From an uncultured Bacteroidaceae bacterium (lineage in GTDB: Bacteria; Bacteroidota; Bacteroidia; Bacteroidales; Bacteroidaceae), in contig CAKQRW010000002.1 of the NCBI GenBank assembly GCA_934271655.1, forward strand, positions 28,468-92,467: 64,000 nt of DNA, written 5' to 3'. The translations under genes were made by a program, and so were the position numbers. Below the pieces are notes generated by a model. It saw only the letters and a list, made by a program, of their open reading frames with translations, was not told the DNA's origin and made no database searches. Position 1 is the first letter of the stretch. Every line of letters begins with the position of its first letter. Below are positions 8,963 to 18,097 of the stretch, in pieces.

Positions 8963-11900
8963 TTACTTGATGACAATCTTCTTGCCCTGGTGGAGGTAGA
9001 TGCCGGCAGCTGTTGGCTTGCCTGACATTTTGGCTCCGCTGATGGTGTACCATGCGTTGTCAGCAACAGTCTCATCAGCGTTGTCGCCAGAGAAGATGTT
9101 GTCGATGCCTGTGCCTGCATTGCCGTCCACACGTGCTGTGCGCACAGCGTTGATGTATTTGCCTGTGTTGGCGTCGAACAGCATCACTATGGCCTGGCAA
9201 TGGTTAGGGTTGATGTCGCCAAGGTCCTTGAAGGTCATCTTGATGTCGTTGACCTTATACTCTGTGCCTGCTGTGATGTTGCTTGGCAGCAGGCCTCCGT
9301 TGCCGAGGAAGGTTGAACCCCATGTGGCGCGGCACACATCGTCATAGTTGAAGCCTGTGACATAAGGATTGGCCTTCTCGCCGCCCTGTGACCATGGCAG
9401 CAGGATGTCGGACTTGATAGAAGAGAATCCGTTCTGCTGGTAGATGACAGGCACTTCCTGCTCAATGAGCACAGCGAAGACATTGAGGTTCTGGCTCTCG
9501 GCATTCATGGCGTAGCGCACAGAGGCAGGAACGCTGAATGTCTTTGTGGCCTTGTCGTAGCTGATGGTTGCGCTCACCTCAGAGAGGGCTGGAGTGTTCA
9601 TCTCAGTCTCCACATAGTCGCTCCAGAGAGGGAAGGACGTGTTGCCTGTAGCTGCCTCAAGAGCTGCGATACTCATGTAGTAGTTGCCGTTGCCGTCAGA
9701 TATCATCGGGCTGATGATGCTGTCGCTGCGGTTGATGCGCGCGGATGGTGCGGCGTTGAGGCCGAGGTAGCCATAGTATGACTCCAGTCCGTTGCCGAGT
9801 GGGTCGCCTGTGTAGCCATGGATGGCTATAGGGAGGAACTTGTCGCCGAAGCGCTTTCTGAGATTGTCGATGGCGGCGATGCCGAGAGGACAGTTGGAGC
9901 AGTCGCGTCCTGTGAACTCCTCAAGCACCACGCGCTTCACAGGCTGGAAGAGCAGGTGGTTGATGCTCTTTGTTATCTCAGTCTGCTTGCCGTCAACGTT
10001 CATGACAACCTTGAACTTGTTTGCCACACCTGCCTTCAGGGGCAGAGCCTTGTCAAAGGCGAACTTGGTGTATACGCCCTTTGAGAGCTTCAGACCTGTC
10101 AGGGCCTTTGTGTCTACGGTCTTGCCGTCTGCGTCGATGAGGGTAAGCGTGATGTCTGTGATGGTCTTGTCCTCCATGTTGCCAGCCACCGAGCCGCTGA
10201 TGTTGACCTCATCCTTGTCTACTACAGACTCTTCGTTGTCGAAGCTGATGAGCACAGGCATGTTGTGCTTCACGTACACGTTGTTCACAAACACGGCGCT
10301 CTGGTCTTCGTTGTCGTTGTAGAATGCTATGTAGATGTTCTTTCCTGCATACTTCTCAAGAGAGATGCTGTTGGCTGTCCACTCGCCTTCGAGTCCTTCT
10401 TCAGTGGCTCCTGGATCCTGGATCTGGTTGTACACGAGGTCGCCCTCGCTCTTTATGCGTGCCACGATGTCTTTGTTGAGAGCGTTGTAGACGTTCTCGC
10501 ATGGCCATACATACACCTTGAGGTAGTCGTCCTTGCTGTTCAGATAGCCCTGCGACTCAAAGTCAAGTTCGCATGAGCCGTCGGGGATGTAGAGCTGCGG
10601 CACTACCATCCAGTCGTCGCTCTTGCCTGCTGGTGAGTACATAGAGTGTGACACGGCGGCATAGTCGCTTGTCGAGTTGCTTGTGCGGGCGAAATACCAT
10701 GGCAGGGAGTAGTTGAAGCTCCACTCCTTTGGCTTGGATGCTGGCACGTTCTGGTCGCCGTCGTAGAGCATGAACGCTGTCACGATGTCGCGGCTGTCGA
10801 AGTCGTTCTTGAAGAGGTTGGCGTCGTCGTAAGACACGGTGCGCTCGAATGCGCCCTGGTATGTGAAGGCTATCTCCTCGTTGGCGCCGTTGCCGCACAT
10901 GTCGGTGATGATGCCTGCTGGCACCACGATGCGGTATGTGTTCTCCTTGTAGAGATTGACTGTTGTGGAAGGTGCGAGTGCCACCTGGTTGTTGCCATAG
11001 TAGAAGTTGAGCTCAGCGTATGGCTCCACATCGTCGTTGCGGTAGATGTGCGCCTTGCGTGTCTCCATTGGGTCGATGGCTATGTCGGTGTCGAAGTCGA
11101 GAGTGATAGGATTGGTGTTGACATCAATCTTTGCCACAGAGGTGCCGTCGGATGGAGCAATCTTAGTGCATGCCACGGGAGCGTCCTTGCGGCCCACCAC
11201 ATTGATGTATATGTCCTGGTTCGTCTTGTCGAGAGCGTCGGCCATGGCTATGGTGCCTGCTGGGATGTGCACGTAGTAGTCCACGCCTTCCTCCAGCTTG
11301 GCTTTAGACTTGCGGAATGTCAGGCTGAGCACCTTGCCGTCGCCTTCAGCCTGGTTCTTTGTGGCTGTGGCTATGACGTTGTCGTTCTCGTCCTCAAGTG
11401 TCACCACGTTGCCTGTGCCTATAAACTTGATGTTCTGTGTGAAGGTGACATTCATCTTGGTGAGGTGTGACACCTCTGATCCTGCTGCAGGAGAGGCTGT
11501 CCATGAGCCGAGCATGTTGACATCTTCGTTGATGAGCTCAGAGAGTGGCACAGGTATGTCAAGCACGTAGCTGTCGCCGTCGAGATATGTAGGAGTGGCG
11601 ATGATGCGTGTGCCGTTGTCGGAGATGGCGTCGGCTGTGCCTGTGTTGTCATAGCCGTTCTGTCCCATGAGGTCGGTGCCCCATCGCTGGCTGAGTATGT
11701 CTTGTGCCGCATACCAGAAGCGCTCGCCGTCATACACATACCAGTCGCGGTATGGGCTGCCCTCTGGCGATGACATCAATGGTATGCCGTCGTTGCTCAC
11801 CGCATAGGCTGCGTTGCTCTTGGTGTACTCGTCCTCATACACGGTGAAGACGTCGTTCTCCACGTCGTAGAGGTAAGGCACGTAATAGTCTGTCGACTCG

Positions 11901-12742
11901 TCTGTCTCGCGGTAGATGCGGCATGCGCCTGTGACGTAGCGGCCGTTGTTGCTCATGTTGGCTCCGTCTACAAGGAAGCAGCCTTCTGAGTCGGGGGTCC
12001 AGCGCTTGGTGTCAGACTCTGTGAAGCCAATCACGTTGTATGAGTGCTTCTGAGTGTCATAAACGAAGCTGAACAGACCGCCAAGCTCAGCCTCAGAGTC
12101 GCCGTTGCCTGCGCCTGGAAGATATGATGCCGACATTGTGGCGCAGATGTAGCGGCCGTCTGCTGAGATGGCGTCGAAGCGCATCTGCTTCTGGTCGATG
12201 TGTGCCATGTCCTTCTTTGGCAGGTTGTCGGTCATGATGGTCTTGCCTGTGGAGAGGTCCCAGAGGGCTGGCGCGAAAGCGTAGTCGTCGCCGGCTGACA
12301 CGTTGCCCACGGCATACTTGCCGTCGGGGGTGACGGCTACTGCCACACCGCTGACAATCTTGCCCGGCACCTGGTGGTTGGCCTGCGAACTCTTCAGCTC
12401 CAGCGCGTGCCACTTGCCGTCGGCCTTGCTCCAGTAGGCTGGCTGTCCCTGTGCCTCGCCCACTACGATGGAGCCGTCGTCTGTGATGTCGCATGTCACC
12501 TCGTCGTTGGTGGCAGAGCCGATGTTGGTCTCCTTGCCGCTGTTGAGGTCAATAATCTTAGGCGTGCAGACGATGTCCTGTGAACCTGCGCCTGTGACTG
12601 CCCATCGCCCGTTGTCAGACATCTTGCTGATGTATGAGTGGTCGGCGAATGTGTACTTCTTCACGATTGGGTCTTGCGCTGATGCGGCCAGGCATGCCAC
12701 GCAAGCCATGAGAAGAAGCATTGACTTCTTGATGAAATTCAT
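8963..12742 (-). CDS. Giant T9SS-type secreted protein with propeller-like, Ig-like, adhesin and Omp28-type domains
   Basis: The 1259-residue product begins with a signal peptide (...LAASAQ). Residues ~25-390 carry repeated DGRY/DGKYAVG segments like a beta-propeller. SbsA-type Ig-like domains follow (~400-620), then a choice-of-anchor/cleaved-adhesin-like domain (~625-830: SDDWMVVPQLYI...). Near residue 930 is an Omp28-type domain, VVLEEFTGRDCSNCPLG, with a CxxC pair. The end (WYTISGAKMSG...GIYLHQGKKIVIK) is a T9SS sorting signal. It is the last gene of the operon, 43 bp after 12786-13478, and shares its Omp28 motif with the lipoprotein 13613-14425. The role is unknown; co-expression with a Sus transporter suggests surface capture or redox handling of a proteinaceous substrate. 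Confidence 0.8.
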   Translation of the reverse strand: MNFIKKSMLLLMACVACLAASAQDPIVKKYTFADHSYISKMSDNGRWAVTGAGSQDIVCTPKIIDLNSGKETNIGSATNDEVTCDITDDGSIVVGEAQGQPAYWSKADGKWHALELKSSQANHQVPGKIVSGVAVAVTPDGKYAVGNVSAGDDYAFAPALWDLSTGKTIMTDNLPKKDMAHIDQKQMRFDAISADGRYICATMSASYLPGAGNGDSEAELGGLFSFVYDTQKHSYNVIGFTESDTKRWTPDSEGCFLVDGANMSNNGRYVTGACRIYRETDESTDYYVPYLYDVENDVFTVYEDEYTKSNAAYAVSNDGIPLMSSPEGSPYRDWYVYDGERFWYAAQDILSQRWGTDLMGQNGYDNTGTADAISDNGTRIIATPTYLDGDSYVLDIPVPLSELINEDVNMLGSWTASPAAGSEVSHLTKMNVTFTQNIKFIGTGNVVTLEDENDNVIATATKNQAEGDGKVLSLTFRKSKAKLEEGVDYYVHIPAGTIAMADALDKTNQDIYINVVGRKDAPVACTKIAPSDGTSVAKIDVNTNPITLDFDTDIAIDPMETRKAHIYRNDDVEPYAELNFYYGNNQVALAPSTTVNLYKENTYRIVVPAGIITDMCGNGANEEIAFTYQGAFERTVSYDDANLFKNDFDSRDIVTAFMLYDGDQNVPASKPKEWSFNYSLPWYFARTSNSTSDYAAVSHSMYSPAGKSDDWMVVPQLYIPDGSCELDFESQGYLNSKDDYLKVYVWPCENVYNALNKDIVARIKSEGDLVYNQIQDPGATEEGLEGEWTANSISLEKYAGKNIYIAFYNDNEDQSAVFVNNVYVKHNMPVLISFDNEESVVDKDEVNISGSVAGNMEDKTITDITLTLIDADGKTVDTKALTGLKLSKGVYTKFAFDKALPLKAGVANKFKVVMNVDGKQTEITKSINHLLFQPVKRVVLEEFTGRDCSNCPLGIAAIDNLRKRFGDKFLPIAIHGYTGDPLGNGLESYYGYLGLNAAPSARINRSDSIISPMISDGNGNYYMSIAALEAATGNTSFPLWSDYVETEMNTPALSEVSATISYDKATKTFSVPASVRYAMNAESQNLNVFAVLIEQEVPVIYQQNGFSSIKSDILLPWSQGGEKANPYVTGFNYDDVCRATWGSTFLGNGGLLPSNITAGTEYKVNDIKMTFKDLGDINPNHCQAIVMLFDANTGKYINAVRTARVDGNAGTGIDNIFSGDNADETVADNAWYTISGAKMSGKPTAAGIYLHQGKKIVIK

Positions 12743-12785
12743 AATGGTGTTCTTGTTTGTATGTTAATTCACTTATGTTGCGTCA

Positions 12786-13478
12786 TTATTTGACAATGAC
12801 TTTCTTTATAGAGCCGTCAGAGCACTTGACGATGTTCACACCCTTTGTGCCGGCTGCCACCTTCTGTCCTGCCGCGTTGTAGAAAGCCTTGGCTGTGGCG
12901 TTGGCTGTTGCGTCAGAGATGCTTGTGGCGTTCTGGTCTGTGGTGTAGATGACAGTGATGGTAGTGACAGCGTTGTCTTTCACCAGAAGTGAGTAGGTGA
13001 CTGTGACAGAGCCTTTGTCTCTTGCTGCGTCAAATGTTGTTTGTCCCAGGCTGTTGAGCTTCCACTCAGACTGGAGCGATTCTGTCTTGTCTGCTGCGAT
13101 GAGTCCTTCTTTTGAGGTCCATGGGCCGTCGGCTGCCAGATTGTTTTGTCTAGGCTGGTGTGTCGGGTATGGGCCTGTGAAGTTGCCGAGGTTTATCCAG
13201 CATTCTCCAGGGAAGCAGAGAGCCACCTGGCCAAAAGGCAGGTCTGTCGAGTTTATCTGGCTCTTTACAGACACTGGGCTTGATGACGTGTTCTTGACGC
13301 TGATGCCTGAATTGATCTGGTACATCTCCAGTGCCGGAACAGGCTTCTCTATCTCGTTTCTGATGACTGTGCTGCCATTGGGGATAATCTCTCCTTTGGC
13401 GTCAACAAACTCGACCTGTGCGAATGCGCTTGTGCCGCAGAGCATGCCGAGTGCAAGTGTAAGTAATTGTTTATTCAT
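12786..13478 (-). CDS. Small secreted protein with T9SS-type C-terminal domain
   Basis: The product has 230 residues with a signal peptide (...GTSAFA|Q). The body is a single beta-rich domain (PALEMYQINSGISVKNTSSSPVSVKSQIN) and the C-terminus (AFYNAAGQKVAAGTKGVNIV...KKVIVK) is a T9SS type A-like sorting signal. It lies between the Omp28-type lipoprotein (134 bp upstream) and the giant T9SS protein (43 bp downstream), and is probably co-transcribed with both. No catalytic motif is visible. Confidence 0.8.
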   Translation of the reverse strand: MNKQLLTLALGMLCGTSAFAQVEFVDAKGEIIPNGSTVIRNEIEKPVPALEMYQINSGISVKNTSSSPVSVKSQINSTDLPFGQVALCFPGECWINLGNFTGPYPTHQPRQNNLAADGPWTSKEGLIAADKTESLQSEWKLNSLGQTTFDAARDKGSVTVTYSLLVKDNAVTTITVIYTTDQNATSISDATANATAKAFYNAAGQKVAAGTKGVNIVKCSDGSIKKVIVK

Positions 13479-13612
13479 TTTGTTTTTTGGTTTTTGTTCT
13501 TTGTTATTGAAAAGTCTTTTATTCGGAATGCCTGTTCTTCCTCACGGTAACTCGGATTCTCCGCATGTGGAGACGTGGAATACTTCGTATGGAAAGAAAT
13601 GGCAGGTTTCGT

Positions 13613-14425
13613 TTATTCATGTCTCAGCACAACAGGCTGCTTCACCACTTGCTGCACGCCGTTGTCGTCATAGGCAAACGCCACCACCGACATGTTGTCT
13701 GCATTCCAGTTGGAAGGAATGTCATAGTCGTATGCCATCTCTGTCGACGCGTCTTCTGTCAGCGTGTATGCCTCGCCCCAAGTGCCGTTGACCGCGTCGC
13801 GCAGCACATGCTGGTGGACATAGCTGGTGTTGTAAGCTCCGTCGGGCATCACCTGGATGGACTTGATGCCGTCTTCCACCAGCCACACCTGCAGCTTGCC
13901 GCTCACAGACTCTATGCCCTTGACGCTTTCCATGTCAACATTGATGTGGAGCTTGCGTGTGTCTGCCGCGTAGAGGTTCTCCACCTTGATGTTGAGAAGC
14001 GCCGTCTTCTGCAGTTCGCTGCGCACGCTTGCTGCCCAGTCGGTGTATGCCAGGTTGCCGCCTCTGTCCACTTTGCCCTGTGGCTGGTACTCTATTCTGA
14101 ATCTGTTGTAGTACTCTTCGCCAAGGTCTGTCTTCAGTCCGGGCATCTCATCCGTGCCAGCCGAGACAGAGAAGCCTTGCGCTCCACAATGGATGGCCAC
14201 GGCTATGATCTTGTCCTCTCCGTAGGTGGCAGTCAGAGCTTCTATCTCTTCAGCCGCATTGGGGCAGTTGGGGCAGAACTGGCCTGTGAAGTCTTCTATG
14301 AGAACGGCACGCTTGGCCTGAGGAGTGTCAACCTCTATCAGACGCTCATCCTCGTCGATATTGCTACAACTTCCGAGAGTGATAGCTGCTGCCATGACGG
14401 CAGAGAATATTTTATGTAGTCTCAT
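13613..14425 (-). CDS. Omp28-related outer membrane lipoprotein with CPNCP motif
   Basis: The product has 270 residues. The signal peptide ends in a lipobox with Cys20 (LGSC), so it is probably a lipoprotein. The domain begins RAVLIEDFTGQFCPNCPNAAEE, the hallmark of the Omp28 family, a thioredoxin-like fold with Cys51 and Cys54 in CxxC. Family members are of uncertain function; the CxxC pair suggests thiol-disulfide exchange or metal binding. It follows the DUF6029-like gene by 30 bp and lies in the same operon as a TlpA-type thioredoxin, which supports a shared redox role. Confidence 0.85.
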   Translation of the reverse strand: MRLHKIFSAVMAAAITLGSCSNIDEDERLIEVDTPQAKRAVLIEDFTGQFCPNCPNAAEEIEALTATYGEDKIIAVAIHCGAQGFSVSAGTDEMPGLKTDLGEEYYNRFRIEYQPQGKVDRGGNLAYTDWAASVRSELQKTALLNIKVENLYAADTRKLHINVDMESVKGIESVSGKLQVWLVEDGIKSIQVMPDGAYNTSYVHQHVLRDAVNGTWGEAYTLTEDASTEMAYDYDIPSNWNADNMSVVAFAYDDNGVQQVVKQPVVLRHE

Positions 14426-14455
14426 GATGTGTGTATAAGTTATAGTGTTTCCGAC

Positions 14456-16123
14456 TTAGAAATTGTAGTTGTATGAGAGAGTGAAGCCCTTGCTTGCAGG
14501 AACGAAACGGCACACACCGCCAGAGCAGTTGTAACCGGCGCGTGTCCTTCCGTAGCCAGCCTGCAGGCGGTGCGAGCCTGTGCTGAAGGTCACGTAGCCC
14601 TGGTAGTAATGTATGTTTGTCTCGCCCGCGTTGTACATGTCTGATGCTGTGATCATGAAGTGTGGCAGGACGCTCAGCTCCAGGAGCCCGTACACCCAGT
14701 CGCCCTGTGCCTCGCCTGTGGTGAGATACTGTGCCTCGCCTCTCAGCGTGTACTTTCTGTTGAAGCGGTACTTGCCCTCAGCGATGAATATGTTGGAGTG
14801 GACCATGCCCACACGTGCCTTGTCCTCACGCTCTATGGTCTTCAGCACAGAGTTGTTGTAGAACTGGTTCATGTACATCAGGTTCAGTTGGAACGATTTC
14901 GACAGCTTCTTCTCTATCTGCACATTCAGGTCCTGGTAGTACATGTTGTCGCCCCATTTCCAGAACGAGGAGCCATAGCCTTCTGTGCCCTTGCCGCCCT
15001 TCTCGTTCTTGTCGATGCTGTGCACGTGAGAGTAGTTCACCTTCACGCTTGTGCCATACTTGCCGCCTATCGCCGTGTTGCGCTTGAACTTGTAGCCCAC
15101 CTCTGCCTGGTAAGCCCACTCGCCGTCGGGGCGTGTGGCGTAGGGATAGAGAGCTGCCAGCGCGTATGTGTGGTCCATGGTGAAGGCCGGCAGGTGGTTG
15201 ATGCTTGACGATGTGCCGTTCATGCTGCGCTCGCTTCTGAACGACATGTCGTCAGAGCGCTTGGCCTGGAGCAGTATGCTCATGCCTTTTCTCGAATAGG
15301 ATGTGGAGAGCATGGCCACGCTGCCGTGGCGGTAGATGTAGCCATTGTCGAAGGAAGGGTCATCCGTCTTCCACGCATACTCGCCCAGGATGCTGAAGCC
15401 TCCTTTCTGAAGATTGGCTCGCACGTCAAAGGCGTTTACGTTTTGCGGAAGGTTGAGCTTGTGAGTAGGGTCGGCGAATTTTTCCTCGTTGGTATCCTCG
15501 TTCCTGTTCACCCATGAGGCGCCGAGAGTGAGCACTGTGCCAGAGTTGCGCAGGCCCTTTATCCACTGGTCGAGTCCCAGCTCCACGTCGGCTCCGCTCA
15601 CCCAGCTGTCGTTGAGGCTCCAGTAGCGGCGCTGCTTGCCAGAGAGAGCCTTGAGCTGCACGCCTTTTACGGGTCGCACCGACAGGCGTCCGCCCACAAG
15701 CGAGTTGTCTATGCCGAGGCTGCGCTCCTCGTATGTGCGTAGTATGAAGCCAGAGCCAAACTGCTCATAGAAGCTGCCCGCTGTCAGTTCCGCGTTCTTG
15801 ATGTGGCCTTTGATGTAGCCGAAAGGCACTCCCCAGCCCTTGAAGTCGTTCTCAAAGCCAGGCAGCGGATGCTCCAGGTATTCGAAGCGGGCTCCTGCGT
15901 CCACATACTTGCTCATGGCGTTCACCTCCACGTATGTGTTGGTCAAGCCCCAGTCGTCTGTGTCTTCCGTGTGGATCTTCTTGTCGTTCTCCGGAATGAG
16001 TATGTCACTCTGTATGCTGCCGTTGATGGTTAAACCATTACTGCCGCCCAGGTTTTCCTGAGCAGCAGCGGTGATGGCCAGCGAGCTGGCAAAGAGAGTG
16101 TATAGTATCTTAGTGTTGTTCAT
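14456..16123 (-). CDS. DUF6029-like predicted outer membrane beta-barrel protein
   Basis: The product has 555 residues with a signal peptide (...AITAAAQ). The body is a series of amphipathic strands rich in aromatic residues (AGARFEYLEHPLPGF, YMNQFYNNSV, YYQGYVTFSTGSHRLQAGYGR) and ends in ...FTLSYNYNF, a terminal aromatic as usual for outer membrane barrels. I recognise it as the DUF6029 family, often found beside Omp28 and TlpA genes, though this is from memory. The start is set at the ATG of 16123; a TTG two codons earlier is less likely. It is 45 bp after the TlpA gene and 30 bp before the Omp28 gene. Confidence 0.75.
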   Translation of the reverse strand: MNNTKILYTLFASSLAITAAAQENLGGSNGLTINGSIQSDILIPENDKKIHTEDTDDWGLTNTYVEVNAMSKYVDAGARFEYLEHPLPGFENDFKGWGVPFGYIKGHIKNAELTAGSFYEQFGSGFILRTYEERSLGIDNSLVGGRLSVRPVKGVQLKALSGKQRRYWSLNDSWVSGADVELGLDQWIKGLRNSGTVLTLGASWVNRNEDTNEEKFADPTHKLNLPQNVNAFDVRANLQKGGFSILGEYAWKTDDPSFDNGYIYRHGSVAMLSTSYSRKGMSILLQAKRSDDMSFRSERSMNGTSSSINHLPAFTMDHTYALAALYPYATRPDGEWAYQAEVGYKFKRNTAIGGKYGTSVKVNYSHVHSIDKNEKGGKGTEGYGSSFWKWGDNMYYQDLNVQIEKKLSKSFQLNLMYMNQFYNNSVLKTIEREDKARVGMVHSNIFIAEGKYRFNRKYTLRGEAQYLTTGEAQGDWVYGLLELSVLPHFMITASDMYNAGETNIHYYQGYVTFSTGSHRLQAGYGRTRAGYNCSGGVCRFVPASKGFTLSYNYNF

Positions 16124-16168
16124 CTGCAAAAAAATGATTGTTGCACAATGTGGTCAGCAGGCAAGCTG

Positions 16169-16660
16169 TCATTTACCTTTGGCAAGCTCACGCACCTTCT
16201 CGATGAGTTCTTCCTCAGCCCCGTCGGTGTATCCGTTGTGCTTGTAGGCGATGTTGCCCTTGCCGTCAACGATGATGGTGTATGGAATCATCTGCACGCC
16301 GAGAGCGCGCTTGAACTCGCCGTTAGGGTCGAGCAGCACCTCGTATGGCCATCCGTGGTTGTCTACCAGCGGCTTCACCTTGTTGATGTTCTGCGCCTGG
16401 TCGATAGAGACGGCTATGACCTTCACGCCTGTCTCTTCCTGCCACTCGTCATACACCTCGGCGATGGCAGAGAGCTCGCGGTTGCATGGCTTGCACCATG
16501 TGGCGAAGAAGTCGATGATGAAAGGCTTGCCGCTGTTGGACAGAGTGTCTGTCTTGACTTCCTTGCCTTCTATGTCACGAATGACTACGGATGGCAACTG
16601 AGCGAAGGCGCTGCCGAGAGAACCAAAGGCTATGGCCATGGTAAGCAAAAACTTTTTCAT
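16169..16660 (-). CDS. TlpA-like periplasmic thioredoxin
   Basis: The product has 163 residues with a signal peptide (...GSAFA|Q) and a thioredoxin/TlpA fold. The active site is WCKPC (Cys56 and Cys59) in FFATWCKPCNREL, followed by the TlpA-type VKVIAVSIDQ and the cis-Pro segment VQMIPYTIIVDGKG. Such proteins reduce or exchange disulfides in the periplasm using electrons from a DsbD/CcdA-type carrier, which is not in this window. It is the first gene of the redox/Omp28 part of the operon. Confidence 0.93.
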   Translation of the reverse strand: MKKFLLTMAIAFGSLGSAFAQLPSVVIRDIEGKEVKTDTLSNSGKPFIIDFFATWCKPCNRELSAIAEVYDEWQEETGVKVIAVSIDQAQNINKVKPLVDNHGWPYEVLLDPNGEFKRALGVQMIPYTIIVDGKGNIAYKHNGYTDGAEEELIEKVRELAKGK

Positions 16661-16863
16661 GTCTTGTACTTTTTAGATTGTTGTTCTTATGATATGTTCA
16701 TGGGCAGGTGCCTTGAACTGCCGCCTTGTAACCTTGTCCTTATACATATATAAATACGATACATACTTTTATATGTCATACAAAACATATTGTGTATGCA
16801 GATGTGATGCACATCTATTATAAGGTGAGGCAGATCCAGGCACCTGCTCATGTGCTGCTTGGC

Positions 16864-18012
16864 TCACTTGCTTTTCTTCACGAGCCACATGTCGTAGAGG
16901 CACATCCACCACTCGTCGTCGATGAGTGCGTTCTTGTATGGCTTGGAAGTGGAGTAGGCACCGATGTACATCTTGCTGAACACGTCTGAGTAGCCGCCTT
17001 CATTGTAGGCCATGCCAGAGAAGTGTCCGAACGTGCCCTTCTTGCTGTCATACTTCATCTTCGCGCTGATGGAGCCGCTGGTGTTGTAGTAGAGAGTGTC
17101 TTTGTCATTCTCTACGGCTGGCAGGAAAGCTCCGCGTGGAGAGGTGAAGGTGGAGTAGAAGTAAGTCCATATGTTCTTCTTGTTCTTGTAGCTCGCCACC
17201 CTCTGGCCGCTCTGTATGTTGACAGACACGCTGTCCTGGTCGAAGGTGACAGGCAGCTGCACGTTGACTGTCTGGTTCTTGTAAGGAGCCTCGAACGACA
17301 GGGTGACGGCTCCTGAGGCGTTGGCCGACAGCTTGGCAGGAACCTTGCGCTCCATGATGTCTGTCTTCTCATTGTATCCCACCCACAGCTCATACTCGCC
17401 GAGTATGTCTTTCGTGAAGTCATACTGTGTGACGAGGATGGAGTCGGCATAGTTGCCGCAGGCATACTTCACGTAGCCCTCGCGTATGTGGCCCTCGTCG
17501 TTGGCTGCCACGTTGATGTTGAGGCGCGAGTCGCTGAAGTTGGCCTCTATCCAGTCGGGCGTTCCTGTCACCTTGCCCACATAGTCGGTGTTGACATTGT
17601 AGTAGTAGCTCTTGGCGTTGTCGTTATACTGCACTATGTCCACCTTCTTCTGCACGATGAAAATCATGCCTCGCTGCGTGATGTTGACCTTCACCGAGTC
17701 GTTGTCGCTCTTCTTGATGACCAGCATGGTGTTGCGCGACTCTGTGCTCTCGTTCTGCTTGGCGTAGAACTTCACGCTGTCGCCCCTCACTTCCACGCTT
17801 ATCCATGAGCGGTCTTCCTCATCGACGTATGCCTTCTGAACATTGCAGTCTGTGGCCACCCAGCCTGTGTCTGGAGAGGCGATGAGTGAAGAGGAAGCGC
17901 TGAGCACATTGATGGTGCTTGGCTGCACGGCCTTGTAGTCGTCGTCATCGCTGCACGCGATGAAGCCGAGGGCGCATCCCGCAACGAGTGACATTGCTAA
18001 TATCTTTTTCAT
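16864..18012 (-). CDS. BACON-like surface lipoprotein of the Sus operon
   Basis: The product has 382 residues; the start is placed at MKKILAMSL (18012) because it opens the signal peptide, and the lipobox Cys follows (GFIACSDDDD). Two BACON-like beta-sandwich repeats are visible, e.g. RSWISVEVRGDSVKF...RNTMLVIKKS...VKVNITQRG and PDWIEANFSDSRLNINV...ADSILVTQYD. The C-terminal half is a separate domain ending YDMWLVKKSK. In Sus-like loci this position usually holds a surface glycan- or ligand-binding lipoprotein. It follows the DUF4302 gene by 85 bp; a 203-bp gap with no clear terminator precedes the TlpA gene. Confidence 0.75.
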   Translation of the reverse strand: MKKILAMSLVAGCALGFIACSDDDDYKAVQPSTINVLSASSSLIASPDTGWVATDCNVQKAYVDEEDRSWISVEVRGDSVKFYAKQNESTESRNTMLVIKKSDNDSVKVNITQRGMIFIVQKKVDIVQYNDNAKSYYYNVNTDYVGKVTGTPDWIEANFSDSRLNINVAANDEGHIREGYVKYACGNYADSILVTQYDFTKDILGEYELWVGYNEKTDIMERKVPAKLSANASGAVTLSFEAPYKNQTVNVQLPVTFDQDSVSVNIQSGQRVASYKNKKNIWTYFYSTFTSPRGAFLPAVENDKDTLYYNTSGSISAKMKYDSKKGTFGHFSGMAYNEGGYSDVFSKMYIGAYSTSKPYKNALIDDEWWMCLYDMWLVKKSK

Positions 18013-18097
18013 TGTCTTTCTGCTGTCTTTAATTGTTACATGTTTCACCCCTAAGGCTTCGGGATGCCTTAGGGATGTGTTCGGGATGTCAGGGCTT

